From positions 1 to 64,000 of the IMG/VR virus record IMGVR_UViG_3300035198_000053: 64,000 nt of DNA. One strand, given 5' to 3'. The notes under the pieces were generated by a model. The model made no database searches, was not told the origin of the DNA, and was given only the letters and a program-made list of their open reading frames with translations. Shown piece by piece: positions 40,895 through 49,287 of this stretch. Both the position numbers and the translations under genes were made by a program. This DNA comes from a virus. Positions within the stretch are counted from its first letter, which is position 1; every line of letters starts with the position of its first letter.

Positions 40895-41514
40895 TGGAAT
40901 CCAGGCTCGACTACTGGGAGAACCGATACAGGAAGCAGGGATTAAAGACTGTGGGGTGTTGCTCCTTTTCTGAATCCCAGTTTCAAGCTAAGACGGGTGC
41001 CGTCATGGATATGATCCGCCCCACGCTTGAGCCGATATTCCGGGGGAAGACAGTTTTGGATTTCGGGTGCGGATGGGGCAGACTAAGCAAGATGCTTTTT
41101 GCCTTCTGCCACTCCGTCTACGGGATAGATATCTCCCCGTGGGCTATCAGGCAGGCCAAAAACCACTCACCCGGCTGTGACTTCCGGGACTATGACGGGG
41201 AACATATACCCTTTGGAGACGGTTGCTTTGAGGGTTGCCTATCATGGACGGTTTTGCAGCACGTCCCCCCGGAACAGATCGGGAAGACATGCGGGGAGAT
41301 TTCGCGCGTCCTCGGCAAAGACGCCCATCTTGTTATTTATGAGAATGTATCGACTTGGTGCGAGGATATGACACATGTCTGGTTCAGAAGGCCGAAGGAC
41401 TACATGATGCTGTTCGAACAATTCCGGGTTGAACGGGAAACCATTGTCAAGGACTTCGACGGAACCGGGGAAAACCATGTTTTGATGGTCCTCAGAAGGG
41501 GGGATGGGAAATGA
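40891..41514 (+). CDS. Class I SAM-dependent methyltransferase
   Basis: A 207-residue Rossmann methyltransferase: motif I VLDFGCGWGRLS (55-66), YGIDISPWAIRQA, DYDGEHIPFGDGCFEGCLSW and a C-terminal LVIYENVS. Methyltransf_11-type enzymes of this size often methylate sugars or lipid-linked intermediates. ATG 40891 overlaps the glycosyltransferase stop (ATGA), so the two are translated together. The substrate is unknown. Confidence 0.8.
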   Translation: MMESRLDYWENRYRKQGLKTVGCCSFSESQFQAKTGAVMDMIRPTLEPIFRGKTVLDFGCGWGRLSKMLFAFCHSVYGIDISPWAIRQAKNHSPGCDFRDYDGEHIPFGDGCFEGCLSWTVLQHVPPEQIGKTCGEISRVLGKDAHLVIYENVSTWCEDMTHVWFRRPKDYMMLFEQFRVERETIVKDFDGTGENHVLMVLRRGDGK

Positions 41515-42263
41515 AAAGGTGGATTGCGGTAGTTTTAATGATTCTGGTTTGGACTTCATTTTCTTACGCGGTATCCCAAGACGGTTTCGTGCTCAACATA
41601 GTTCATGATGCCCAATTCTCGAAGGAGATCTCCGGACAGGTATTCTTACCCTTCCAGACCGAGTACAAGATAAGGCTCAAGAACGCGCACAATTTGAGAG
41701 CCGTTGCCTCGGTCACCGTGGACGGCAGGCCGGTAAGCAACCTCGGAGATATCGTGATCCCCGCCAATGGAGAGTTAAGCATTGAACGATTCCTTAACGA
41801 GTCCTTGTCGGAAGGCAGGCGATTTAAGTTCGTACCATTGAGTGATCCACAGGTAGATGATCCCTATAGTAATGATAACGGCATCATCAAAGTGAAGTTC
41901 AGACTTGAGAAGAAGATTCCACCTCCTATCTATTGGATTGTGCCAGATAATCCAAAATTTAAAATTAATGAGAATTTCCCCTCTACATTGCCTCTGGCAT
42001 CTTTAACTACCGGCACCCCTAACTCTTCTTTGACTACCGGGACCGTTGATTCTTTTGCAACCGGAGAATTCAATAGCGGAATTACAAATACGAACTGCTC
42101 TGCATGCGGAGCCACTATCGGCGGGAGTATTTCAAATCAAGCGTTCCATGAAGTGAGTCTCGACATTGACGACCAGATTACGATTTTGGAGCTGAGGATA
42201 TTGGGGATAAGCCATACCAGTTTTATAAGGCGGTTTGATGGTACGGGAATAATGCAATGGTAA
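41511..42263 (+). CDS. Exported protein, 250 aa
   Basis: A signal peptide (1-20, ending SYA) is followed by a beta-sandwich-like part (VFLPFQTEYKIRLKNAHNL, ASVTVDGRPVSNLGDIVIP) that resembles domains of surface polysaccharide-binding proteins. A Ser/Thr/Gly stretch follows (SLTTGTPNSSLTTGTV), then a cysteine pair (NCSACGAT) and a last domain rich in Ile (ITILELRILGIS). ATG 41511 overlaps the methyltransferase. Function unknown. Confidence 0.55.
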   Translation: MKRWIAVVLMILVWTSFSYAVSQDGFVLNIVHDAQFSKEISGQVFLPFQTEYKIRLKNAHNLRAVASVTVDGRPVSNLGDIVIPANGELSIERFLNESLSEGRRFKFVPLSDPQVDDPYSNDNGIIKVKFRLEKKIPPPIYWIVPDNPKFKINENFPSTLPLASLTTGTPNSSLTTGTVDSFATGEFNSGITNTNCSACGATIGGSISNQAFHEVSLDIDDQITILELRILGISHTSFIRRFDGTGIMQW

Positions 42264-42934
42264 AGAATATCGTTGCCATTGGCGGGGCCGTGATTAAAAC
42301 GGCCTGGAATGAAATCAGAAATCTCGCCAGTAATGGTGCTTTTGACGTGCTGATCCACAACGGGGCCTCCCTGTTCCATGACTTCCAAAGGGCCACGGAG
42401 GAGTTGCCGGGCCACTCATATTCGCTGGCCGACCTTTTGGAGGATTATCGAAAGGACGAAGCAGCCAGCCTGTTGGTGTGGGAGTTTCTAAGGGAGAACG
42501 CAAGAGCTCCAAAGGACAGTCTAACCCGGATCTGCGAAGACCAGGGGATAAACGTTCTCTTGGCGGTCGCACTTGGGACGGACTTCTGGCATCTGTTCGA
42601 CCAGGATTGGGGGCTGATAGCCCGGCGATGTCGAAACGATTTTCTAGGCCTGATCGAACATATGGGGACCCCATTCAAGTTTTTTTGCCTGGGCTCAGCG
42701 GTGATCCATCCGGAGCTGTTCGCCAAGGCGCTTGCGGTCGCAAAATCGGAACAGTTCACGACCGTGGTGGTGGATTTCAGGGAGATGTACCGCCCGAGAT
42801 CGCGGGTTGCAGTCTATGGGCAGTACCTTCTCATGGAACACAAGGAATTCCTCAACTCCTGGATCGAATCGCGCAAGAGGGAAAGGAATGAAGCGGACAA
42901 AGCAGAGACGCAAGCCCATAGACCGACGCTTTGA
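42257..42934 (+). CDS. Deoxyhypusine-synthase-like Rossmann protein of unknown function
   Basis: A 225-residue alpha/beta protein. Recognisable elements are DVLIHNGASLFHDFQRATEE, LAVALGTDFWHL and CLGSAVIHPELFAKALAVA, all in the order I recall from a bacterial family with deoxyhypusine-synthase-like fold and no known reaction. The C-terminus is basic. It overlaps its neighbours at both ends. Members are often near sugar-nucleotide genes. Confidence 0.5.
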   Translation: MVKNIVAIGGAVIKTAWNEIRNLASNGAFDVLIHNGASLFHDFQRATEELPGHSYSLADLLEDYRKDEAASLLVWEFLRENARAPKDSLTRICEDQGINVLLAVALGTDFWHLFDQDWGLIARRCRNDFLGLIEHMGTPFKFFCLGSAVIHPELFAKALAVAKSEQFTTVVVDFREMYRPRSRVAVYGQYLLMEHKEFLNSWIESRKRERNEADKAETQAHRPTL

Positions 42935-43037
42935 CAAGCGCGCCATGGAGCAGGCGTGGCTGAAATCCTTCGAGCAGAACTACAAGAAGAAAGAGCCGTT
43001 CGTGCCGAGATTCCAGGAGGGGACGGGGGATGGATGA
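42888..43037 (+). CDS. Small basic protein, 49 aa
   Basis: ATG 42888 follows GAGGGAAAGG. It encodes a highly basic start (MKRTKQRRKPIDRRFDKR) and a helical remainder, overlapping the genes on both sides in other frames. The ribosome site is good and the frame is closed neatly at the next ATG. It may be a nucleic-acid or membrane-contacting peptide; function unknown. Confidence 0.4.
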   Translation: MKRTKQRRKPIDRRFDKRAMEQAWLKSFEQNYKKKEPFVPRFQEGTGDG

Positions 43038-43711
43038 ACTACCACATCGTCAAGCTGTATTTTAAGCGCGAGTCGGGCGTGACCGACGAGTGGATAGCAA
43101 AACGCATAGACTTCTTTACGCGATACACCTTGAGGAGTCTGCAAAGGCAGACCTTCACCGACTTCTCGCTGTGGATATGGTGCCAACCCGGGATGGAGCA
43201 GGCCATGAAACCGCTAGTCCGCTTTTTGCCGAAAGATGGGGTGATGACGTTCGGGCAGCATTTCACGGAAAAGGCGCCGATGCCGGTCTTCCACAGGCTC
43301 AATGAATCCGATCATGTCTATGTCACGCGCATAGACTCTGACGATCTTTACAGGGCCGATGCCATGCAGATCATCTCCGACCAGCAGCCCATTGACCGTT
43401 CAAGGATAGAGTGCGCGATGTTCAGGTGGGGGTATTTGTACGAGCTAAAGACGGAGCGCGTCGGAACGTATTTCAAACACAGCACGCCCTTTCACTGCGT
43501 CATGTGGCCGGCAGACATCTTCTGCAATAGGGAAAAGCACGACGAGGCGTTCTGCGGGGACCACGCGAGGGTGAAGGACGCCTACCCGACGAGGTTCCTG
43601 CCAGATTGGAAATTCTGCGTCCTCGTGCACGGGGATAACTTCAGCTCGACGTTCGATTCTCTGGTACAGAAGCGGTACAGGGACGACTTCGACCTGATGG
43701 AGTTTATGTGA
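43034..43711 (+). CDS. Putative rhamnosyltransferase-like glycosyltransferase
   Basis: A 225-residue GT-A protein with IVKLYFKRESGV, TLRSLQRQTFTDFSLWIW and VTRIDSDDLYRADAM, matching the putative rhamnosyltransferase family (DUF3118-like) in which RxDSDD is the metal-binding motif. No membrane helix. ATG 43034 overlaps the small basic gene. It likely transfers a deoxyhexose in the same glycan; donor and acceptor unknown. Confidence 0.75.
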   Translation: MNYHIVKLYFKRESGVTDEWIAKRIDFFTRYTLRSLQRQTFTDFSLWIWCQPGMEQAMKPLVRFLPKDGVMTFGQHFTEKAPMPVFHRLNESDHVYVTRIDSDDLYRADAMQIISDQQPIDRSRIECAMFRWGYLYELKTERVGTYFKHSTPFHCVMWPADIFCNREKHDEAFCGDHARVKDAYPTRFLPDWKFCVLVHGDNFSSTFDSLVQKRYRDDFDLMEFM

Positions 43712-44268
43712 TGGACAAGCCGGTGATATTCGATGTGGATGACTTTTGCGACATGTGGGAATGTCTGACGGACATTGAGATATTGAAGCACACATATCCC
43801 AACTTCAAAGCAACATTGTTCACGATCCCATTCAGGACGAGCCCGGCGATGCTGCTCAGGGTCAAGAAGCTGGGATACGTCGAACTTGCCGTCCACGGAT
43901 TTCTGCACAGTCCGAACCTCATGGAGATGCTCGGTCTGGAGAAGTGGCAGATCGTCGAACTCTTCAAGAAGGTGGACTTCAGGTTCTACTGCCATGGATT
44001 CCGACCTCCGGGCTGGCACATGAACCAAACCGTTGTAGATGCCTGCAATGAGGCCGGTCTGTGGGTGGCCATGCATAGGAACGATAGGAAACTCGCCGCG
44101 AAGTGCATCCACGGGTACTATATCGCGGAGGACAAGTACCCATGCTGGCACGGGCATACGCACAATGTCTGCAACAACTGGATACGGAAGGCCATCCCCG
44201 ATCTCGTCAAGAGGTGGCCGCAGGACCAGGAGTTCATGTTCGTAAGCGAGGCGGTGCAGAAGACATGA
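43711..44268 (+). CDS. Polysaccharide deacetylase-like (NodB/DUF2334-like) protein
   Basis: A 185-residue protein with the catalytic pattern of NodB-type deacetylases: VIFDVDDF (metal Asp), ELAVHGFLHS (metal His pair), FRPPGWHMNQTVVDA (Arg-Pro-Pro) and CWHGHTHN near the C-terminus. It would remove acetyl groups from N-acetyl sugars. No signal peptide, so it acts in the cytoplasm on precursors. ATG 43711 (or GTG 43708) overlaps the previous gene. Confidence 0.75.
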   Translation: MDKPVIFDVDDFCDMWECLTDIEILKHTYPNFKATLFTIPFRTSPAMLLRVKKLGYVELAVHGFLHSPNLMEMLGLEKWQIVELFKKVDFRFYCHGFRPPGWHMNQTVVDACNEAGLWVAMHRNDRKLAAKCIHGYYIAEDKYPCWHGHTHNVCNNWIRKAIPDLVKRWPQDQEFMFVSEAVQKT

Positions 44269-44323
44269 CGGGAGAACTCGACAAAATGATCTTTCACACT
44301 GCTATTATACGCCGCTGAAAGGC

Positions 44324-44479
44324 ATGATAAGATTTTTCGTGAACAAAGAAGATCTTTGGAAAGAGGCAACTCTCAAACTTGCAGTCCTTAATAAGCTGAT
44401 TGAAGTGAAATGCGAGAAGTGCGGCGGAAAGATGTATAAGGTTGCGATACACCGCTGCTTTTCATGCGAGGCCAAATGA
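44324..44479 (+). CDS. Small zinc-ribbon protein, 51 aa
   Basis: ATG 44324, preceded by GAAAGG, encodes a helix and then a four-cysteine zinc ribbon (VKCEKCGGKMYKV, HRCFSCEAK). The stop overlaps the next ATG. It is too short for an enzyme; similar ribbons are common small phage proteins. Confidence 0.5.
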   Translation: MIRFFVNKEDLWKEATLKLAVLNKLIEVKCEKCGGKMYKVAIHRCFSCEAK

Positions 44480-44676
44480 GCAAGGTCTATATGGGTGAAC
44501 ACAGTTACGGGAAGATCAAGATCCTGACTCACAACGGTGGCCGCAATGTGTATGTGGGGGAATATACGTCCATAGGTGATGGCGTTGTCGTGGCGGCAGG
44601 CGCGATCCTCACAAAGAATCCCGAACCATATGAGATATGGGGCGGCAATCCGGCCATACGTATAGGCGTAAGATGA
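44476..44676 (+). CDS. Remnant of a left-handed beta-helix acyltransferase
   Basis: 66 residues resembling a CatB/hexapeptide acetyltransferase: the N-terminal GEHSYGKIKI, then VYVGEYTSIGDGVVVAAGAI and the usual end NPEPYEIWGGNPAIRIG. The central coils that hold the catalytic His are missing, joining the first and last coils directly. This looks like an internal deletion; the product is unlikely to be catalytic. ATG 44476 overlaps the zinc-ribbon stop. Confidence 0.6.
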   Translation: MSKVYMGEHSYGKIKILTHNGGRNVYVGEYTSIGDGVVVAAGAILTKNPEPYEIWGGNPAIRIGVR

Positions 44677-45404
44677 TAGATGTGATCCTGACCACCTATA
44701 ACCGGCTTCCCTTGCTGAAGCGGACTGTGGACTCCCTTGTCAAGAATACCACGGATTTCCGCCTGTTCATCAACGACGATTGCTCCGAGGATGACACAAG
44801 GGATTATCTGTTGAAATTGGAGGCGAGAGAAATCGCCAAAATAATCTTGAACGGGCAGAGGAAGGGCGTCGTCCCGGGCTTCAATGCGCTGTGGGAAATG
44901 GTAGAGCATAGCGACAGCGAGTATGTCTGCTATCTCCAGGACGACATGCTAGTCAACTCCTACGGATGGTTGGACGTGCTGACGGGGATCCACAAGGAGA
45001 TATCCGGGACGCTGTCGGTGGGATTTGCGTCCGGGTACGACGCGAGAGAGCATCCGGAAATCACGAGGATACAGTGGGCAGGGAGGGAGGTCCTGTTCAA
45101 AAACAGCACGTCTGCCACAAATCTGATCGCGACGAAACATTTTTGGAGGTCTCTCGGGCTTCCGATCCCCCTTCTGAATCCCAATGGGAGACTGAGAGGG
45201 TTCCCGAACGACGGCCACGGGTCGAACATAGACGTTTACCTGACCGGGTGCATCAGCATGTCGAGGGTCAGCCGGAGGGATTCCTCCCCCACGTCCTCCT
45301 ACAAGCAGGGGAAGGTTGTCATGGTGATACCGGGGCTTTTGGAGCATCTCGGGGCGGCAAGGCAGTTCTCCTCGTGGAGGCAGAACAGGGCGAGCGGGTT
45401 CTGA
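44673..45404 (+). CDS. Family 2 glycosyltransferase
   Basis: A 243-residue GT-A enzyme: MIDVILTTYNRLPLLKRTV, LFINDDCSEDDTRDYL, a QDDM metal site (VCYLQDDMLV) and a variable C-terminus. It is a plain soluble GT2 of the chain-extending type, without membrane helices. ATG 44673 overlaps the acyltransferase remnant. It likely adds one residue in the second glycan island. Confidence 0.8.
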   Translation: MIDVILTTYNRLPLLKRTVDSLVKNTTDFRLFINDDCSEDDTRDYLLKLEAREIAKIILNGQRKGVVPGFNALWEMVEHSDSEYVCYLQDDMLVNSYGWLDVLTGIHKEISGTLSVGFASGYDAREHPEITRIQWAGREVLFKNSTSATNLIATKHFWRSLGLPIPLLNPNGRLRGFPNDGHGSNIDVYLTGCISMSRVSRRDSSPTSSYKQGKVVMVIPGLLEHLGAARQFSSWRQNRASGF

Positions 45405-45405
45405 C

Positions 45406-46338
45406 ATGGCTAAAGGAAAAGCGATTTCTTTCTTCGGGAACGGCCTCGGAAACATGGTGATGCTCATGCCAGCGCTGGCAGCCATGAGCACTCTCACCGA
45501 AACCGGGAAAATCGACATCGTTCTCGATGATCGATGGCGGGATATGCGCAGACCCGCCGTAGAGGAGATACTTTTCAACTGGAAGGTGATCGACAGAGTG
45601 ATAAGCTGGCCCAGGGAGACCTTCGACCCTCGGGAATATGACCTCTGGTACTACAGCGGCCATGGGAACGGAAGCTGCCAGATAGTGGACCTGTTCATCC
45701 AGAAGCTCAGGTACGTCGTGGCGAAGCCGAGCTGGCGAGGATCTAAGATGCACGAGAGCAACCACTACATGGAGGTTGCCTACGCCCAGGGGTACGAAGG
45801 ACCGGTCCCAGAGGTCAATTTCCCCCTAGCGGATGGTCCTATCCTCGACCTACCTCATCCCATTATCGGGCTTTGCAACGGCTGGTTCCGGGGGACTAAA
45901 TATTGGGAGAAAAAGGGGTGGCCGCATTTCGAGCGTCTTAGCAGCGTCCTGAAGATGTATTTCCCCGGGGGGGCCTTGGTAGGAGTAGGACTAGAGGGCG
46001 AACTGCCCACGGGCACGCGCCTGGACGCAGACTATGGGGGTAAATTGACGATATTGCAGACGGCGAAGGTTATTTCACAGATTGACCTGCTCATAACGAC
46101 GGACACCGGCAACATGCACATAGCCGACACGCTGGACGTGCCTCTGATCGCGTTGTTCGGGCCGACGCTGACGACCAAGAACAGGCCAATAGGAAAGAGA
46201 TCCCACGTTCTGACGGCGAGCATGGAGTGCGTGCCCTGCCAGGACACGCGGGCGTTTTCTTCGTGCGAGAAGGCCATCTGCATGGAGGAGATCAAGTCGG
46301 GGGACGTGATGGCCGTCGCCAGGGAGATGCTGAGATGA
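45406..46338 (+). CDS. Family 9 (heptosyltransferase-like) glycosyltransferase
   Basis: 310 residues of the GT9/heptosyltransferase type: GNGLGNMVMLMPALAAM near the start, IDLLITTDTGNMHIADTL (the classic D-x-x-x-T-D-T-G-x-x-H donor-binding motif) and ALFGPT. Heptosyltransferases build the LPS core in Gram-negative bacteria, supporting such a host. A CVPCQDTRAFSSC stretch near the C-terminus is an unusual cysteine cluster. Confidence 0.8.
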   Translation: MAKGKAISFFGNGLGNMVMLMPALAAMSTLTETGKIDIVLDDRWRDMRRPAVEEILFNWKVIDRVISWPRETFDPREYDLWYYSGHGNGSCQIVDLFIQKLRYVVAKPSWRGSKMHESNHYMEVAYAQGYEGPVPEVNFPLADGPILDLPHPIIGLCNGWFRGTKYWEKKGWPHFERLSSVLKMYFPGGALVGVGLEGELPTGTRLDADYGGKLTILQTAKVISQIDLLITTDTGNMHIADTLDVPLIALFGPTLTTKNRPIGKRSHVLTASMECVPCQDTRAFSSCEKAICMEEIKSGDVMAVAREMLR

Positions 46339-47141
46339 AACTTATCAGCTTTTACGAGATCCAGCAGTGGCTCGACCCGACCGTGAGGGATACAGATGTG
46401 GCCAAGATGACCATCGTCGAGGCCGGGGTAGTCGCCGATTTTGAGAAGGAAATAGGGGCCAAACTGGTGGGCGTCTCCGCCGAGATTGTCTATCTCGACG
46501 GTGGGAGAAATTACCTGTATCTTCCCCACTTCAACGTGTCAAATGTGAGTGTCTACGAGGATACGGATAGGGCCTTCGGGAGCGACACGCTGCTTGACTC
46601 CGAAGACTACCAGGTCTATGCCGAGAGAGGGGTGCTCAGGATAGGAAACCTAAAAAAGAGCGACGGGGATGGGATCTCGCAGCTGGAGCGATATCCTGCG
46701 GAATGGCTCTTCGATGATTTCTTCGGGGGTCGGCAGCAGTTTTTGTCCGGCCGCCAAGTGATCAAGGTACAGTATGATGGCGGATACTCACCGGCGAGCG
46801 TGGTCGTGGGTACGGATTCGAAGTTCTACACGTGCTTCATCTCTCATACCGCGGCCAGTGCGAACAAACCCATAACCGGGGCCAACTACTCCGCCTACTG
46901 GGTGCAAGGGGGAGCAGATGGCGCGACATGGACCTCCGGGGCCGCATATTCCACGGGGGGTCTCCCGGAAGACCTCAAGTTGGCACTCCTTGAACAGATC
47001 AGCTACGTGTGGAGGCGCAGAAACGATCCCGGCCTGTCCTCTGTCACATACCCGGACGGGTCGGTGAACAAATTCCAACTGAAAAAATTCCTCTCCCAGG
47101 TGCAGGTTACCCTGGACGCCTACAGGCGGACGGCGATATGA
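46335..47141 (+). CDS. Head-tail connector (HK97 gp6-like) with an inserted sugar-binding-like module
   Basis: 268 residues. The first 150 and last 45 residues fit phage gp6-like connector proteins, which form the ring under the portal: ELVDFE-type helix (TIVEAGVVADFEKEIGAK), hairpin strands, then LPEDLKLALLEQISYVWRRR. Between them (about 160-215) is an extra module with SKFYTCFISHTAASANKP and YWVQGGADGATWTSG. That is the pattern of ChtBD/CBM5-12-type carbohydrate-binding modules. ATG 46335 overlaps the GT9 stop. Confidence 0.7.
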   Translation: MKLISFYEIQQWLDPTVRDTDVAKMTIVEAGVVADFEKEIGAKLVGVSAEIVYLDGGRNYLYLPHFNVSNVSVYEDTDRAFGSDTLLDSEDYQVYAERGVLRIGNLKKSDGDGISQLERYPAEWLFDDFFGGRQQFLSGRQVIKVQYDGGYSPASVVVGTDSKFYTCFISHTAASANKPITGANYSAYWVQGGADGATWTSGAAYSTGGLPEDLKLALLEQISYVWRRRNDPGLSSVTYPDGSVNKFQLKKFLSQVQVTLDAYRRTAI

Positions 47142-47773
47142 GCGAGGTGATCCTTGAGAGCAAGCTCGACCAGGTTCAGCCGAACCTCGCGAGGAAGGTG
47201 ATTAAGCAACTCGATATCGAATCGCGCTGGCTACAGAGATATATCCGCGAGCAGCACATGACGGGGCCGACCTCGGAAAGTGCGGTGAGCGCGAGAAGCG
47301 GCACACTCAGAGCGTCTGTGATGGCGCTAAAGGCGGAGATTCAGGGGGAATCTATACGCGCTGGTGTCTCAATGGGCGGGCCGACCCCTTCCGGCGCGTA
47401 CGTCCGGGTCCATGTGGGGCCGAGGGGACAGATGACGAGTATAGTCCCCCGCTATTCCAACTGGCTGACCATTCCTCTCGCTGCTGCGAAGACGGCGGCG
47501 GGTGTGGCCAAATCCGCCTATGCGCTCAAGGGGCCGTGGGGCGATACTTTCGTAAGGAGATCGAAAGCAGGGAATCTGATCGTTTTCGGCAAATTGGCTT
47601 ACACGAAGGGTGCGAGGGCCGGGCAGACGCACGGGGAGATAGTACCGCTTTTCGTCCTCAAAAAGATGGTCCGCATCCCGGCGAGGATACATCCGGAGGA
47701 GATAATCGACGCCTTCTCACTTAAGGTTCAAGGGGACCTGCAGGCGATAGGGATAAACATGACGGGAGCATGA
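47138..47773 (+). CDS. Head-tail joining/tail completion protein (HK97 gp10-like)
   Basis: A 211-residue protein of the HK97-gp10-like type: an early helical region (LESKLDQVQPNLARKVIKQL), SGTLRASVMALKAEI, then beta strands with AYVRVHVGPRGQ and a C-terminal IPARIHPEEIIDAFSLKVQG. Such proteins join the tail to the connector. ATG 47138 overlaps the connector gene. Assigned from position and general pattern. Confidence 0.65.
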   Translation: MSEVILESKLDQVQPNLARKVIKQLDIESRWLQRYIREQHMTGPTSESAVSARSGTLRASVMALKAEIQGESIRAGVSMGGPTPSGAYVRVHVGPRGQMTSIVPRYSNWLTIPLAAAKTAAGVAKSAYALKGPWGDTFVRRSKAGNLIVFGKLAYTKGARAGQTHGEIVPLFVLKKMVRIPARIHPEEIIDAFSLKVQGDLQAIGINMTGA

Positions 47774-47774
47774 G

Positions 47775-48212
47775 ATGACGACACCCGCGAAGACAGCGTT
47801 CATGACCCTAGTGACAAATGCGCTGGCGGCGATAACATCCATAAAAGATACCCATCCGCGCCCCGCAATGCCCACGGATTGGGACAGCGCGAAGCTGCCC
47901 ATGACGTGCTACAGCTACACGGTTTCAAGGAAGACGAGAAAAAACCGGATTCAGCAATGCGAATTCAACCTGCAATTTGAAACGCTCATCATGAGGCAGT
48001 CCGACACGCTGGACGCGGAGACGGTCGCGGAGTCCATACTCGCGGAGATAGACACGAAGATTGTTGCCATTGAGGGTCACAAACCCTGCATCAAGATCAA
48101 TCCGTTGCAGGACGACATCCTCTATTTTGACGACAAGCTGGACAAGGTCATGGCGATATCGGTCTATGAGGTGACAGTTGCCCATGAATATGGGGATCAG
48201 ACTGCATATTAG
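47775..48212 (+). CDS. Tail completion/terminator protein
   Basis: A 145-residue protein that fits the small tail terminator family in size and place (between gp10-like and tail tube): ALAAITSIKDTHPRP, then CEFNLQFETLI and VYEVTVAHEYGD. These cap the tail and set its end. ATG 47775 is 1 base after the preceding stop. The fold is not certain. Confidence 0.6.
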   Translation: MTTPAKTAFMTLVTNALAAITSIKDTHPRPAMPTDWDSAKLPMTCYSYTVSRKTRKNRIQQCEFNLQFETLIMRQSDTLDAETVAESILAEIDTKIVAIEGHKPCIKINPLQDDILYFDDKLDKVMAISVYEVTVAHEYGDQTAY

Positions 48213-48246
48213 CTGATCCGAACTGAAGGGAACCCCTAACAAAGAG

Positions 48247-48280
48247 GCCCGGTTTCACGGTTTGTGAGTCGGGCTTTTTT
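48247..48280 (+). terminator. Intrinsic terminator before the tail tube gene
   Basis: GCCCG (48247-48251) pairs with CGGGC (48270-48274) with an inner TCAC/GTGA stem, followed by TTTTTT. The tail tube gene starts 31 bases later with its own strong ribosome site. Confidence 0.8.
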
Positions 48281-48311
48281 ATTGGCCAAAACCAAAAGGA
48301 GGAGGAATAAG

Positions 48312-48848
48312 ATGGAAAAGAAATCGCATGATTTGGGTCTGTTTAGACTCGGTAAGGGCATCGTCAAGTTCGACCGGTTCGACGAGAACGGCCTACCGAC
48401 GGGGCTGCGGGACCTGGGGAACGTCCCCAGCTTGACCATAACCCCCACGGAAGAGGTGATCGAGCACTACACTTCAAGGGAAGGCACCAAAGTCCTGGAT
48501 ACGATAATCCCTGTCAGTATCAAAGCCACGTTCAAGTTCACGCTGGAGGAATTCGACAGGGAGAACCTCCGCATGGCCCTCTTTGGATCTACGGGTTCAT
48601 GGGCGATCCACGGGTTGACCTCGTTTATCGTTGAGGGGCTTCTTGACTTCTGGCCGACGAACGAGCAGGGGCCGAAGTACCACCTTCAGGTCTGGAAGGC
48701 GCGGCTGCGGCCCACTGGCGATATCGGGCTGATCGACGACACGGCGCTCGGCAAGTTGGATTTCGAGTTCGTGGCGCAGAATGACGCCGCAAACCATCCA
48801 CCCCCCGCCAGCCCGTACTTCGACTACACGCTGATTGGTGAGTCATAA
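48312..48848 (+). CDS. Major tail tube protein
   Basis: 178 residues from ATG 48312 (upstream AGGAGGAA). The sequence fits tail tube proteins, which stack in rings to form the tail: LGKGIVKFDRFDENGLPTGL, DLGNVPSLTITPTEE, HYTSREGTKVLD, then a beta-rich C-terminus. It follows the completion proteins and precedes the chaperone genes. Its own terminator and strong ribosome site fit a highly expressed structural gene. Confidence 0.85.
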   Translation: MEKKSHDLGLFRLGKGIVKFDRFDENGLPTGLRDLGNVPSLTITPTEEVIEHYTSREGTKVLDTIIPVSIKATFKFTLEEFDRENLRMALFGSTGSWAIHGLTSFIVEGLLDFWPTNEQGPKYHLQVWKARLRPTGDIGLIDDTALGKLDFEFVAQNDAANHPPPASPYFDYTLIGES

Positions 48849-48861
48849 GAGGGGAGGGACC

Positions 48862-49287
48862 ATGACCGAAGGGCAAGAGAAAAAGAGCGAGGAGGAGGTC
48901 CTGTTCCCCGGCATCGAGATATATGGCCACACTGTGATGCCGTGGACGTGGGACCAATTCGGTCTAGTTGCTGTTGACCTATTGAGGATGAAGAACATCC
49001 TTAAGGGTGGCGGAGATCTTCAGGCCGAGGTATTCAAAATCGGGGCTGACACTGACCCCGATGCAATTTTCCAGACCCTCGCCGCATTGATCCCCCTTAT
49101 CCCGGCGAAGGAAATCATATCAAAAACCCTTGATATTGACGCCGGGGAAGTTGCCAAGTGGCCGTTCGACAAGACATCCGGGATTCTGGTTGTTGTCGTC
49201 CTTCAGAATATCAGGCAAATAAAAAACTTGTTTGGCCTCGCCCCGCTCGTGATGAAACTGTGGGAAAGGTTTCTGACAACCCCCTGA
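48862..49287 (+). CDS. Tail assembly chaperone (gpG-like)
   Basis: 141 residues from ATG 48862 (upstream GAGGGGAGGG). It is an acidic helical protein with LVAVDLLRMKNILK and VLQNIRQIKNLFGL. It lies exactly where lambda gpG sits, between the tail tube and the tape measure. A -1 slip at 49221-49227 lets some ribosomes continue into the T frame. These chaperones hold the tape measure during tail assembly and are not in the virion. Confidence 0.8.
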   Translation: MTEGQEKKSEEEVLFPGIEIYGHTVMPWTWDQFGLVAVDLLRMKNILKGGGDLQAEVFKIGADTDPDAIFQTLAALIPLIPAKEIISKTLDIDAGEVAKWPFDKTSGILVVVVLQNIRQIKNLFGLAPLVMKLWERFLTTP

